DNA of 64,000 nt from Prado023 sp963753075 (GCA_963753075.1 CAVWAR010000002.1:248001-312000), one strand, 5' to 3'; counted from the first letter of the stretch, positions 1 to 8,990 are shown. The notes: generated by a model from the letters alone, not told the origin. Program-made: numbers and translations.

Positions 1-962
1 ATCAGCACGGCGAACGTGAACAGGTACAGCGGCTCATTGCCACGCTGGAAGTTGCGCGCGATGAACTGCGCCACCGACCCGGTCTGGTCGGAGAACTGCA
101 GGAACAGCACGGGCAGGAAGAGCAGGGACGAGGCGAAGATGACCGGGATGACGCCGGCCATGTTCACCTTCAGCGGGATGTAGGTCGAGGTCCCGCCGTA
201 CATCTTGCGGCCCACCATGCGCTTGGCGTACTGGACCGGGATGCGCCGCTGGCCCTGCTCGACGAAGACCACGGCCATGATGATGAAGAAGCCCACGAGC
301 AGGGTCAGGCCGGTGATGAACGGCCCACGCGTTGCGAAGACGCTGGCGATCTGCGAGGGGAAGGACGAGATGATCGACGTGAAGATCAGCAGCGACATCC
401 CGTTGCCCACCCCGCGGTCGGTGATGAGCTCGCCGAGCCACATCACCACGGCCGTTCCCGCGGTCATCGTGGCGATCATCATGAAGATCGTGAAGACCTG
501 GTCGTTGGCGATCAGCTGGGCGTTGCACCCCTGGAACAGCTGGCCGGGAGTCCGGGCCAGGGCCACGATGCCCGTGGACTGCAGGATCGCCAGCGCGACC
601 GTGAGGTATCGGGTGTACTGGGTGATCTGTGCCTGGCCCGACTGGCCCTCCTTCTTCAGGGCCTCAAGCTTGGGGATCACCACCGTCATCAGCTGCAGGA
701 TGATGCTGGCGGTGATGTAGGGCATGATCCCGAGCGCAAACACCGACAACTGCAGCAGTGCGCCACCGCTGAACAGGTTGATCAGGCCGTAGAGGGAGTT
801 GCCCTCGACGGTGGCGACGCAGGACTGGACCGCCTCGTAGTCGATGCCGGGCGTGGGGACGACTGCGCCGAGCCGGAAGAGCGCGATGATGCCCAAGGTG
901 AAGAGCAACTTCTTGCGCAGGTCCGGCGTGCGGAACGCAGAAGCGAACGCGGACAGGTGCAC
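1..962 (-). CDS. secY: Preprotein translocase subunit SecY (partial, C-terminus off window)
   Basis: SecY forms the protein-conducting channel of the Sec translocase in the cytoplasmic membrane, with SecE and SecG. About 320 residues from the N-terminus are visible (the family is about 435), and the rest lies left of the window. The frame begins HLSAFASAFRTPDLRKK and shows the typical plug/TM2 region (FRLGAVVPTPGIDYEAV), then LSVFALGIMPYITASIILQL and the loop RRIPVQYAKRMVGR. The start is the GTG at 960-962, preceded by AGGAGG. Unusually, rplO is not directly upstream: 3.8 kb of unrelated genes intervene, so secY must have its own promoter. Confidence 0.95.
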   Translation of the reverse strand, partial: MHLSAFASAFRTPDLRKKLLFTLGIIALFRLGAVVPTPGIDYEAVQSCVATVEGNSLYGLINLFSGGALLQLSVFALGIMPYITASIILQLMTVVIPKLEALKKEGQSGQAQITQYTRYLTVALAILQSTGIVALARTPGQLFQGCNAQLIANDQVFTIFMMIATMTAGTAVVMWLGELITDRGVGNGMSLLIFTSIISSFPSQIASVFATRGPFITGLTLLVGFFIIMAVVFVEQGQRRIPVQYAKRMVGRKMYGGTSTYIPLKVNMAGVIPVIFASSLLFLPVLFLQFSDQTGSVAQFIARNFQRGNEPLYLFTFAVL

Positions 963-1001
963 GGGGATTCCTCCTGAGGGCGCCTTCGAGCGTGCGCCAG
1001 A

Positions 1002-1040
1002 CTGGGAAAGACTAACAGCCGGCAGGCAGGTCGCGAGCAC
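1002..1040 (-). promoter_or_regulatory. Candidate secY promoter region
   Basis: secY is isolated from the spc operon, so a promoter is expected between 962 and the hairpin at 1153. On the minus strand TAGTCT (1009-1014) resembles a -10 box and would give a leader of about 40 nt with the strong AGGAGG site. I see no convincing -35, so this is a weak prediction. Apart from this I see nothing defined between secY and the hairpin. Confidence 0.3.
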
Positions 1041-1152
1041 GCCGAATCCCCGCAATCCGCCCGGCGTCCCTCGGGGCTGTGCGGGCACATCGATCTGATC
1101 TCCGTGGCCGACGTCAGGCGAGCTCCTCAGGCGGTTCACGTCCGGTCACCCG

Positions 1153-1197
1153 CATGGACGTGGGGGTGCCACCCACGGCAGCACCTCCACGTCCATG
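1153..1197 (-). terminator. Hairpin terminator downstream of membrane protein gene
   Basis: A long inverted repeat (CATGGACGTGG... with ...CCACGTCCATG, inner GGTGCC/GGCAGCAC pairing) lies just past the stop codon of the membrane protein gene that ends at 1211. No clear U tract follows. It would separate that gene from secY on the same strand. Confidence 0.6.
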
Positions 1198-1210
1198 GGC
1201 CAGGCCCTGG

Positions 1211-1957
1211 CTACTCGGCTGGGACCTGCTCAGCCGGCAGGGCGAACTCGTCGTCGCGCATCCGCGCCAGCGCGTAGCTGGCCCCACCGAACCCGATGGC
1301 ACCCACGAGCAGGCCGATCCCCTGTGCGGTGTTCCCCGGCAGGAACGGGTGGGTGGCACCGCCCAGCGCCAGGGCGATGCCGGCCCAGGCCGGGGCCTGG
1401 CGGCTGCGCCAGAGCGCAACACCGAGCATCCCGAGGCCGATGACGATCCCCACGATGAACCACAGCCCTGCAAGCAGTACCAGGGGCTGTTCGGCCCACG
1501 CCTTGTCGAGCGCGGCGATGGCCGCAACGTCCAACCCGAGCTCCTGCGTCAGCTGCGCGAGCCGGGTGTCGTTGGGCAGCATGCCGAACCCCAGCGCGAA
1601 CCCTGGGACGGTCAGCGTCACCGCGGCAGCCGTGAGCCGCGGGACCCGCCGCCAGGTCACGGCGGCAACAGCCAGCACTGCAGGGATGAGCAGGGCGAAG
1701 AAGACCGCACCCATCGCGTCCAGCCAGCTCGGTGCCACCGACGGGTCCGCCCCGATGGCTTGCGCAGTCTCGGTGAACTCCGCGCCCGCGGGGACCCCCA
1801 GGACCAAGTAGCTCACCCCCATGGCCGCAAGCGGGAGCGGCGCGACAGCGGCCAGTGCGAACCGGTAGTACCGGCGGGTGTCCCGAGGAGGTCGCCTGCC
1901 GTCATCGGGGGTCCTGGACCCTGCTGCGCTCTCATGGATCTGTGTCATGTCGTCCAC
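1211..1957 (-). CDS. Hypothetical six-TM membrane protein
   Basis: I do not recognise this 248-residue protein. After a hydrophilic N-terminus of about 30 residues it shows about six hydrophobic segments (FALAAVAPLPLAAMG, GAVFFALLIPAVLAVAAV, TVPGFALGFGM, LLAGLWFIVGIVIGLGML, WAGIALALGGATHPF, GIGLLVGAIGFGGASYAL). It is probably a small integral membrane protein of the cytoplasmic membrane. It is divergent from the sensor kinase starting near 2110 and shares the roughly 150-bp intergenic region, so it may be the target or accessory of that two-component system. That link is inferred from position only. Confidence 0.7.
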   Translation of the reverse strand: MDDMTQIHESAAGSRTPDDGRRPPRDTRRYYRFALAAVAPLPLAAMGVSYLVLGVPAGAEFTETAQAIGADPSVAPSWLDAMGAVFFALLIPAVLAVAAVTWRRVPRLTAAAVTLTVPGFALGFGMLPNDTRLAQLTQELGLDVAAIAALDKAWAEQPLVLLAGLWFIVGIVIGLGMLGVALWRSRQAPAWAGIALALGGATHPFLPGNTAQGIGLLVGAIGFGGASYALARMRDDEFALPAEQVPAE

Positions 1958-2109
1958 CTCTCACGCCGGCCACTCCGGCTGGGACCACCATCAGGCCCCG
2001 GCGCACCCACCCGGAACGGGCCGGCGGCCCAACCCCAGCGGGAAGGATCCCGGGCGCTGTGGTGGCCAGCCCCTACCGCAGTGGGGGGAAACCGGGCCAT
2101 CATGACATC

Positions 2110-4094
2110 GTGCCCAACGCTCGGCGATGGCTCGCGGACCTTGCAGGCGGCTTCCTCCTGCTCGCTGCGGCTGTGAGCCTCGCAACCGGGTTGGCCTCGG
2201 GGTTGGGATGGTCCGAACTGCTCGAGGGCTTCGTGGTCAGCAACACCATCAACGGGCTGGCCCTGGGCCTAGCCGGGTTCACCATCGCGCACTCGCGCCC
2301 CCGCAACACCGTGGGCTGGCTCCTGCTGGCGGCCGGAGTCGCCTTCGCGCTCAGCGGGATGGGATACGCCCTGCTGGCCTGGGGGGCGACCCCGGGGCAG
2401 GCCGGACCAGCATGGCGACTGCTCGCCGACGCCACCAGCCTGGGCTGGCCCACCGCGGTCTCCTTCTTCGTCCCCATGGCCCTGTTGCTGTTCCCCGACG
2501 GCCAGCTCCCGAGCCGGCGGTGGCGCCCCGTGGTCGCCCTGGCGGCCACGGCGGCCCTCGGCTTCCTCTCGCTGATGACGCTCGGGGCGCAGGACACCAC
2601 CACCGGCGTGGGAGTCGACGGATACCTGCGGGTCAGCGCACTCGATGGGCTCACCTGGCTGGACACCGTCGTCGGGCTGCTGGTCCTCGGCGTCTACGGG
2701 GCCGCCCTGGCCTCACTCGTGGTGCGCTACCGCAGGGCCGACGACACCGTTCGCAGGCAGCTCCTCTGGGTCCTGCTGGCCGCGCTCGTGATGATCACGG
2801 TGTCCGTGGTCGAGTCCCTGCTGGGGCTGGAGAGCTGGGCCGGGATCTTCGTCATCGTCCTGCCCCCGGCAGCCATCATGATCGCCATCCTGCGCGACCA
2901 GCTCCTCGACATCCAGCTGGTCATCTCCCGGTACGTCCTCTACCTGGTGCTCACAAGCCTGGCCGCGGCCAGCTACGTGGCGATCGTCCTCGTCACCGAG
3001 CAGGCCCTGGCCGATCGCGTGCCCCTCGGCCCCCCGGTCCTGGCCGCCCTGGCGATCGCCCTGTGCTTCAACCCGCTGCGCCAGGCCCTGCAGGGACGCA
3101 TCGAGCGGTTCTTCTACGGAGCGCGCCGGGATCCGGCGCGGGCTGCGGCCGAGATCGGCGAGCACCTCGGCGAGATCGGGGCTTCCGATGCCACCGGGCT
3201 GACCGAGCTCCTGGCCACGCTCTGTCGGGTCCTGCGCCTGCCCTGGGCCAGCCTGGAGGTCGACGGGACGATCATGGCCGTGGTCGGCTCCCCCAACGAC
3301 CGGGGCCAGTCCGTGACGCTGCGGCTCGGTGGTGCGGACCTCGGTCGGCTCACGGTGGGCGTGCGCCCCGGGGAGTCCCGCCTGAGCTCCCGCGATGTGG
3401 CGACCCTGGGCCTGCTGTCGACCTCGGTGGCCGTGGCTGTGCATGCCACGAGGCTGGCCGATGAGCTGGGCGAGGCGCGCAGCTCGATGGTCACAGCACG
3501 GGAGCAGGAGCGCCGCAGGCTCAGCCGCGACCTGCACGACGGCCTCGGACCACTGCTGACCGGCGTGATCCTGAAGGCCGACGCAGCCCGGCGACTCGTG
3601 CCCACCGCTCCGGCAGATGCCGAGGAGCTCATGCCGACGTCCGCGATCGCAGCGCCGACGCCGTGACCGAGATCCGGCGCCTGGTCCGCGAGTTGCGCCC
3701 GCCCGCCCTGGACCAGATGAGCCTGCCGGCCGCGCTGCGGGAGTACGCGGCCAGCGCCGGCCCGCTGGCCGTGACTGTCACGAGCCCACCGGACCTTCCC
3801 GAACTCGAACCTGCCGTGGAGGTCGCCCTGTACCGCATCGCCACCGAGGCCCTGACCAACGTGGTCCGGCACAGCCCAGCCACGGGCGCCAGTGTCGCCC
3901 TGCGAGCCGCGTCGGACAGCATCGGGCTCGACATCCGGGACAACGGTGGGGCATCGGACGGGCCGTGGGCGGCCGGCGTAGGCCTGGCGTCGATGCGGGA
4001 GCGCGCCATCGAGCTGGGTGGCACCTTCGCCGCCGGGCCGGACGCGACCGGTGGACGCGTCCGGGTCACGATCCCCTGCGGGTTCACCCGCTGA
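2110..4094 (+). CDS. NarL-type membrane sensor histidine kinase (one frameshift)
   Basis: This is a HisKA_3-family sensor kinase that would phosphorylate the response regulator directly downstream. About ten hydrophobic segments fill the first 330 residues, followed by a GAF-like cytoplasmic region, the H-box EQERRRLSRDLHDGLGPLL (His near residue 476) and the HATPase_c domain (EALTNVVRHS, DIRDNGG, GVGLASMRERA). The frame breaks near 3633, where one base appears missing: ATGCCGAC should read ATGGCCGAC. Restoring it gives EELMADVRDRSADAVTEIRRL and an uninterrupted protein of about 661 aa. The GTG at 2110 is my start choice; the frame stays open further upstream to 1855 but that part is not protein-like. 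Confidence 0.8.
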
Positions 4095-4729
4095 TGGCCG
4101 TCCGGGTGGTGCTGGCCGATGACCATTCCGTGGTCCGGGAGGGTCTGCGCGCGCTCCTCGAAGCAGCGGGCGGGTTCGAGGTCATCGAGTGCGTGGGCAC
4201 AGCCGCCGAGGCGGTTCGCTCAGCAACCACCACCAGGCCCGACGTCCTCGTGCTGGATATCGGACTTCCCGATGCCTCCGGCATCGAGGCCGCCCAGCGG
4301 ATTCGACGGGCAGCCCCGGAGGTGGCCATCCTGATGCTGACGATGTACGACGACGAGGGCACGGTCACGACCGCGATGCGGGCCGGGGCCATGGGCTACG
4401 TGCTCAAGGGAGCCGATCCCGACGACGTCGTCAGCGCCATCCACGCCGTGGCCCGGGGCGGGGCGGTCCTGGGCCCCGGAGTGGCGGCGCGGGCACTGGA
4501 GAGGATCTCCCAGGGTGGCGCCGAACCACCATTCCCGACGCTCACGGCACGCGAGCGGGAGGTGCTGGGCCTGATCGCCACCGGGATGGGCAACGCGAAC
4601 ATCGCCGCGCGGCTGAGCCTGTCGCCGCACACGGTCGGCAACCATGTCACCAGCATCTTCGCGAAGCTGGGGGTGGCCACGCGCGCAGAAGCCATCGTGC
4701 GCGCCCGCGAGGCCGGCCTCGGCGTCTGA
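4094..4729 (+). CDS. LuxR/NarL-family response regulator
   Basis: A DNA-binding response regulator of 211 residues that partners the preceding kinase; its ATG overlaps the kinase stop (TGATG). The receiver domain has the acidic pair (LADDHS), phospho-acceptor Asp55 (LVLDIGLPD) and the conserved Lys (YVLKGA). The C-terminal LuxR helix-turn-helix reads LTAREREVLGLIATGM then LSLSPHTVGNHVTSIFAKLGV. Target genes cannot be read from the sequence; the divergent membrane protein gene is the obvious candidate. Confidence 0.92.
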   Translation: MAVRVVLADDHSVVREGLRALLEAAGGFEVIECVGTAAEAVRSATTTRPDVLVLDIGLPDASGIEAAQRIRRAAPEVAILMLTMYDDEGTVTTAMRAGAMGYVLKGADPDDVVSAIHAVARGGAVLGPGVAARALERISQGGAEPPFPTLTAREREVLGLIATGMGNANIAARLSLSPHTVGNHVTSIFAKLGVATRAEAIVRAREAGLGV

Positions 4730-4741
4730 AGGCGTGGCCCG

Positions 4742-4787
4742 CATCAAACAGGGCTGCCACCCTCGTGGGGTGACAGCCCTGTTGATG
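4742..4787. terminator. Bidirectional terminator between response regulator and rplO
   Basis: A near-perfect palindrome (CATCA-ACAGGGCTG ... CAGCCCTGT-TGATG with inner CCACC/GGTG) sits in the 80-bp gap between the convergent response regulator gene and rplO. It can serve both strands and indicates that the spc transcript ends after rplO instead of continuing into secY. Confidence 0.8.
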
Positions 4788-4809
4788 TTCGGCTCGTCGA
4801 GCCGGCCGG

Positions 4810-5253
4810 TCAGGCGGTCGTGATCGACCCGCCTGCTGCCTCGATCTTGGACTTCGCCGACTCAGAGGCGGCGTCGACCGTGACGGTCAGCGCCACGGTG
4901 AGGTCGCCGTTGCCCAGGACCTTGACCGGCTCGCCCTTGCGGACCGCGCCCTTGGCAACGAGATCGTCGACGGTGACGTCGCCACCCGACGGGTACAACG
5001 AGGCCAGCGCGGCCACGTTGACCACCTGGAAGGCGATCTTGTTGTTGTTCTTGAAGCCCTTGAGCTTGGGCAGCCGCATGTGCAGCGGCATCTGCCCGCC
5101 CTCGAAGCTGGCCGGGACCTGGTAGCGGGCCTTGGTGCCCTTGGTGCCGCGGCCCGCGGTCTTGCCGCGCTTGCCGGCCTCGCCGCGACCCACTCGGGTC
5201 TTGGCGGTCTTGGCCCCGGGTGCGGGGCGCAGGTGATGGACCTTGAGGGTCAT
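4810..5253 (-). CDS. rplO: 50S ribosomal protein L15
   Basis: L15 is a late-assembly protein of the large subunit. The 147-residue product has the Gly/Arg/Lys-rich N-terminus (LRPAPGAKTAKTRVGRGEA, GKTAGRGTKG) and the conserved EGGQMPLHMRLPKLKGF segment. It is the last gene of the spc cluster here and is followed by a terminator rather than secY. It lies 1 bp from rpmD. Confidence 0.97.
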   Translation of the reverse strand: MTLKVHHLRPAPGAKTAKTRVGRGEAGKRGKTAGRGTKGTKARYQVPASFEGGQMPLHMRLPKLKGFKNNNKIAFQVVNVAALASLYPSGGDVTVDDLVAKGAVRKGEPVKVLGNGDLTVALTVTVDAASESAKSKIEAAGGSITTA

Positions 5254-5254
5254 A

Positions 5255-5440
5255 TCAGTCGACCTCCTCGACGGTCACCAGGTGTGGCACCGCCCTGGCC
5301 ATCCCGAGGATCTCGGGACGGTTCTCTTTGACAACGACATCGTTGATCCGCTTCAGGCCCAGCGAGCGGACGCTGTCCTTCTGCACCTGCGTGCAGCCGA
5401 CCAGGCCACGGACCTGCGTGATCTTCAGCTGGGCGGCCAT
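5255..5440 (-). CDS. rpmD: 50S ribosomal protein L30
   Basis: A 61-residue L30 with the typical short single-domain fold: LKITQVRGLVGCTQVQKDSV then LGLKRINDVVVKENRPEILGM. Its start codon overlaps the rpsE stop, indicating translational coupling in the spc operon. Confidence 0.96.
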   Translation of the reverse strand: MAAQLKITQVRGLVGCTQVQKDSVRSLGLKRINDVVVKENRPEILGMARAVPHLVTVEEVD

Positions 5441-6069
5441 CAGGCAACCACCTCAGGGGACTTGCCCGCATTCATCGAACGGATGAGGGCGGCGGGGGCA
5501 ACATCCTCCAGCGGCAGGCCACGGCGGGCCGCCACGGCCTCAGGCCGCTCCAGCATCCGCAGCGCTGCCGCGGTGGCGTGCACGATGTTGATGGCGTTCG
5601 ACGAGCCCATGGACTTGCTGAGCACGTCATGAACGCCGGCGCACTCCAGCACGGCGCGCACCGGGCCACCGGCGATCACGCCGGTACCGGGGGAGGCCGG
5701 ACGCAGCATGACCACGCCAGCCGCCTCCTCACCCGTCACCGGGTGCGGGATCGTTCCCTGGACCCTGGGCACCTCGAAGAAGTGCTTCTTGGCCTCCTCG
5801 ACGCCCTTGGCGATGGCCGCGGGCACCTCCTTGGCCTTGCCGTACCCGACACCGACGTGCCCGTCGCCATCACCCACCACGACCAGCGCGGTGAAGCTGA
5901 ACCGACGACCGCCCTTGACGACCTTCGACACACGGTTGATCGCCACGACGCGCTCGACGAACGTGGACTTCTCCTCGCGGGGGCCGCGATCGTCGCGACG
6001 TCCGCGTCGATCGTTGCTGCCGCTGCTGCCCTCACCGGGGCCGCCGGTGCGGCGCTGAACTCCAGCCAT
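5440..6069 (-). CDS. rpsE: 30S ribosomal protein S5
   Basis: S5 contributes to decoding fidelity and lies at the mRNA entrance. In this 209-residue protein an Arg/Gly/Ser-rich N-terminal extension of about 35 residues (usual in actinobacteria) precedes the dsRBD-like S5 domain (FVERVVAINRVSKVVKGGRRF, VGVGYGKAKEVPAAIAK) and the C-terminal domain (GTGVIAGGPVRAVLE, SSNAINIVHAT). It overlaps rpmD and follows rplR by 21 bp. Confidence 0.97.
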   Translation of the reverse strand: MAGVQRRTGGPGEGSSGSNDRRGRRDDRGPREEKSTFVERVVAINRVSKVVKGGRRFSFTALVVVGDGDGHVGVGYGKAKEVPAAIAKGVEEAKKHFFEVPRVQGTIPHPVTGEEAAGVVMLRPASPGTGVIAGGPVRAVLECAGVHDVLSKSMGSSNAINIVHATAAALRMLERPEAVAARRGLPLEDVAPAALIRSMNAGKSPEVVA

Positions 6070-6090
6070 TGGTATTAGTCCTCTTCCTCG

Positions 6091-6471
6091 TCAGAAGGCC
6101 AGGCCGGCGTCGCGTGCGCCGTCGGCCAGGGCCGCAACGCGACCGTGATACTTGTTGCCGCCACGGTCGAACACGACCGTCTCGATGCCCGCGGACTTCG
6201 CACGAGCAGCGAGGTTCTCGCCGACCGTGCGGGCCTTCGCGGTCTTGTCCTCTGAGCTCCCACGCAGGTCGGGCTCCATGGTGGAGGCCCACGCCAGCGT
6301 CGTGCCCGTCGTGTCGTCCACGACCTGAACGAACAGGTGGCGCGTGGACCGGTTGACGACCATGCGCGGACGCATCGACGTGCCGGAGACCTTCTTGCGG
6401 ACACGCAGGTGACGGCGCGAGCGCGCCACCCGAGTACGGCTCCCCGAGCCGAGCTTGGTTGCGACAGCCAT
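6091..6471 (-). CDS. rplR: 50S ribosomal protein L18
   Basis: L18 binds 5S rRNA in the central protuberance. The 126-residue product shows the basic N-terminus (RTRVARSRRHLRVRKKVSGT), RPRMVVNRSTRHLFVQVVDD and the C-terminal FDRGGNKYHGRVAALADGAR. It is in the spc operon, 2 bp after rplF. Confidence 0.97.
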   Translation of the reverse strand: MAVATKLGSGSRTRVARSRRHLRVRKKVSGTSMRPRMVVNRSTRHLFVQVVDDTTGTTLAWASTMEPDLRGSSEDKTAKARTVGENLAARAKSAGIETVVFDRGGNKYHGRVAALADGARDAGLAF

Positions 6472-6473
6472 GG

Positions 6474-7013
6474 CTACCGACCTGCCTTTCCGGCCTTGCG
6501 GCGAATGACTTCGCCCTCGTACCGCACGCCCTTGCCCTTGTACGGGTCGGGCTTGCGCAGCTTGCGCAGGTTGGCAGCGACCTCGCCGACCTGCTGCTTG
6601 TCGATCCCCGAGACCGAGAACCGGGTCGGCGACTCGACGGCGAAGGAGATGCCGTCAGGCGCCGGGATGATCACCGGATGGCTGAAGCCGAGCGCGAACT
6701 CGAGGTCGGCGCCCTTGGCGATGACGCGGTAGCCGGTGCCGACGATCTCCAGCTTCTTGGTGTAGCCGTCGGTCACGCCCTGGACCATGTTGGCCACCAG
6801 GGTGCGCGACAGGCCGTGCAGGGAGCGAGCCTCGCGGTCGTCGTTGGGCCGGGTGACGGCGATGGTGCCGTCGTCGCCCCGCTCGACTGAGATGGGGGCC
6901 GGGACGGTGAGGCTCAGGGTGCCCTTGGGGCCCTTGACCGTGACGTCGGCGCCGTCGATGGTGACATCGACGCCGGCCGGGACAGTGATCGGAAGTCGTC
7001 CGATTCGGGACAT
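6474..7013 (-). CDS. rplF: 50S ribosomal protein L6
   Basis: L6 sits at the base of the L7/L12 stalk near the elongation-factor site. At 179 residues it begins MSRIGRLPITVPAGVDV and ends with DPYKGKGVRYEGEVIRRKAGK, the L6 signature. It is a normal spc-operon member between rpsH and rplR. Confidence 0.97.
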   Translation of the reverse strand: MSRIGRLPITVPAGVDVTIDGADVTVKGPKGTLSLTVPAPISVERGDDGTIAVTRPNDDREARSLHGLSRTLVANMVQGVTDGYTKKLEIVGTGYRVIAKGADLEFALGFSHPVIIPAPDGISFAVESPTRFSVSGIDKQQVGEVAANLRKLRKPDPYKGKGVRYEGEVIRRKAGKAGR

Positions 7014-7025
7014 GGTGAGGCTCCC

Positions 7026-7424
7026 CTACCAGACGTAGGCGAGGACTTCCCCGCCCACTCCCTTGGCCTGGGCCTGCCGATCGGTCAGCAGTCCGGTGGA
7101 CGTGGAGATGATCGCGATGCCCAGTCCGCCGAGCACGCGCGGCATCGCGGTGCTCTTGGCGTACACCCGCAGGCCGGGCTTGCTCACGCGGCGCAGGCCG
7201 GCGATGGAACGCTCCCGACTCGGGCCGTACTTGAGCGTGATCGCGAGGGTCTGGCCGACCGGGGCATCCTCGACCGCGTAGTCGGCGATGTAGCCCTGGG
7301 CCTTCAGGATCTCGGCGATCCCGACCTTGATCTTCGAAAGTGGCATGGACACGGTCTCGTGGTAGGCCGTGTTCCCGTTGCGGATGCGTGTGAGCATGTC
7401 CGCGATCGGGTCTGTCATTGTCAT
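7026..7424 (-). CDS. rpsH: 30S ribosomal protein S8
   Basis: S8 binds 16S rRNA helix 21 and in many bacteria represses the spc operon. The 132-residue protein starts MTMTDPIADMLTRIRNGN and ends with the conserved GLRVYAKSTAMPRVLGGLGIAIISTSTG and GGEVLAYVW. A 73-bp gap separates it from rpsN, the widest gap within the spc part of the cluster. Confidence 0.97.
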   Translation of the reverse strand: MTMTDPIADMLTRIRNGNTAYHETVSMPLSKIKVGIAEILKAQGYIADYAVEDAPVGQTLAITLKYGPSRERSIAGLRRVSKPGLRVYAKSTAMPRVLGGLGIAIISTSTGLLTDRQAQAKGVGGEVLAYVW

Positions 7425-7497
7425 GGCCGTCTGGCCTTTCTCGCCGTGGTTTCCGCGGTGCGGACCTTCGGCGTCAGATGGGGAACGGGCTGGCGGA

Positions 7498-7683
7498 CTA
7501 CCAGCTGGACTTGGTCACGCCGGGGAGCTCGCCGCGGTGGGCCATCTCCCGCAGGCAGATCCGGCACAGGCCGAAGTTGCGGTACACCGAGCGCGGACGT
7601 CCGCACCGGTTGCACCGGGTGTAGGCGCGCACCGCGAACTTCGGCTTGCGCGCCTGCTTGTTGATCAGGGCCTTCTTCGCCAC
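7498..7683 (-). CDS. rpsZ: 30S ribosomal protein S14, zinc-binding type
   Basis: A 61-residue S14 of the zinc (C+) type, starting AKKALINKQARKPKF. The ribbon CNRCGRPRSVYRNFGLCRIC has both CxxC pairs, so zinc binding is expected. The start is the GTG at 7681-7683, preceded by AAGGAG; longer readings upstream run into rplE. The zinc-free paralogue, if present, is elsewhere in the genome. Confidence 0.95.
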   Translation of the reverse strand: MAKKALINKQARKPKFAVRAYTRCNRCGRPRSVYRNFGLCRICLREMAHRGELPGVTKSSW

Positions 7684-7687
7684 GTGC

Positions 7688-8266
7688 TCACTTCTCCTTG
7701 TAGGGGAAACCGAGCGCCTTGAGCAGCGCCCGCCCCTCATCGTCGGTCTTGGCGGTGGTGACCACGGTGATGTCCATGCCGCGCACGCGGTCGATGGCGT
7801 CCTGGTCGATCTCGTGGAACATCGACTGCTCGTTCAGGCCGAACGTGTAGTTGCCGTTCCCGTCGAACTGCCCGGGGTTCAGGCCCCGGAAGTCACGGAT
7901 ACGTGGAAGCGCCGTGCTCAGCAGGCGATCGAGGAACTCCCACATCCGGTCCCCACGCAGCGTCACGTGGCAACCGATCGGCATGCCCTCGCGGAGCTTG
8001 AACTGCGCGATGGACTTGCGGGCCTTGGTGACCTGCGGCTTCTGTCCGGTGATCAGTGTGAGGTCCTTGATGGCCCCCTCGATCAGCTTCGAGTCGCGGG
8101 CAGCCTCACCGACGCCCATGTTCACCACGATCTTCACCAGACCGGGGATCTGCATCACGTTGGAGTACTCGAACTGCTCACGCAGCCCGGGCATGATCTC
8201 CTCGCGATACCGGACCTTCAGCCGGGGGATCGTCGTCTCTGTGGCGGTCTCAGTCGCAGTGCTCAT
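7688..8266 (-). CDS. rplE: 50S ribosomal protein L5
   Basis: L5 binds 5S rRNA and contacts the P-site tRNA. The 192-residue protein begins with a short Thr-rich extension, then LKVRYREEIMPGLREQFEY, VVNMGVGEAARDSK, and the motif KARKSIAQFKLREGMPIG. Its ATG overlaps the rplX stop codon. Confidence 0.97.
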   Translation of the reverse strand: MSTATETATETTIPRLKVRYREEIMPGLREQFEYSNVMQIPGLVKIVVNMGVGEAARDSKLIEGAIKDLTLITGQKPQVTKARKSIAQFKLREGMPIGCHVTLRGDRMWEFLDRLLSTALPRIRDFRGLNPGQFDGNGNYTFGLNEQSMFHEIDQDAIDRVRGMDITVVTTAKTDDEGRALLKALGFPYKEK

Positions 8267-8622
8267 CAGATGTCCTTACCGGAACGCTTCGCGACCCGGA
8301 CGTTGCGCTCGCCGCTGTACGTCGAGCCGTCCGGGCGGGTCTTGTCCACGGTCTCCCTGCGGAAACCGACGCGGGTCGGCTTGTTCGTCTCGGGGTCGAC
8401 CAGCATCACGTTGGAGATGTGGATCGGGGCCTCCTGGGTCAGGATGCCGCCGGTCTTCGCCCCACGCTGCGACTGGCCGATCTTGGTGTGCTTCTTGACG
8501 CGGTTGGCACCCTCGACCAGGACCTTGTCCGTGTCGGGGTACACGACCAGCACAGTGCCGGTCACGCCCTTGTCCTTGCCGGTGATGACCTGGACGGTGT
8601 CACCCTTGCGGATCTTCGCCAT
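8266..8622 (-). CDS. rplX: 50S ribosomal protein L24
   Basis: L24 is an assembly initiator of the large subunit. The 118-residue protein contains a KOW motif (KIRKGDTVQVITGKDKGVTG) and the typical VKKHTKIGQSQRGAKTGGI. I use the ATG at 8622, which overlaps the rplN stop (TGATG), rather than the codon just before it. Confidence 0.96.
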   Translation of the reverse strand: MAKIRKGDTVQVITGKDKGVTGTVLVVYPDTDKVLVEGANRVKKHTKIGQSQRGAKTGGILTQEAPIHISNVMLVDPETNKPTRVGFRRETVDKTRPDGSTYSGERNVRVAKRSGKDI

Positions 8623-8990
8623 CACAGCACCTCCGGAGCCAGCGAGATGATCTTCATGTACTTCTTCTCGCGCAGCTCACGGCCGACCGGGCCGAAGATG
8701 CGGGTGCCGCGCGGCTCCCCGTCAGTCTTGAGGATCACCGCCGCGTTCTCATCGAACTTGATGTATGAACCATCCGGACGGCGACGCTCCTTGCGGGTGC
8801 GCACAACGACGGCCTTGACGACCTCGCCCTTCTTGACGTTTCCGCCCGGGATGGCGTCCTTGACCGTGGCCACGACGACATCACCGATGCCCGCGTAGCG
8901 CCGACCGGAACCGCCGAGGACACGGATGCACAACAGCTCTTTGGCACCCGTGTTGTCGGCGACACGCAGTCGCGACTCCTGCTGAATCAC
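8622..8990 (-). CDS. rplN: 50S ribosomal protein L14
   Basis: L14 is a conserved 122-residue protein at the subunit interface. It begins MIQQESRLRVADNTGAKELL and contains the conserved SGRRYAGIGDVVVATVKDA and RIFGPVGREL. It overlaps rplX and is separated from rpsQ by 64 bp. Confidence 0.98.
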   Translation of the reverse strand: MIQQESRLRVADNTGAKELLCIRVLGGSGRRYAGIGDVVVATVKDAIPGGNVKKGEVVKAVVVRTRKERRRPDGSYIKFDENAAVILKTDGEPRGTRIFGPVGRELREKKYMKIISLAPEVL

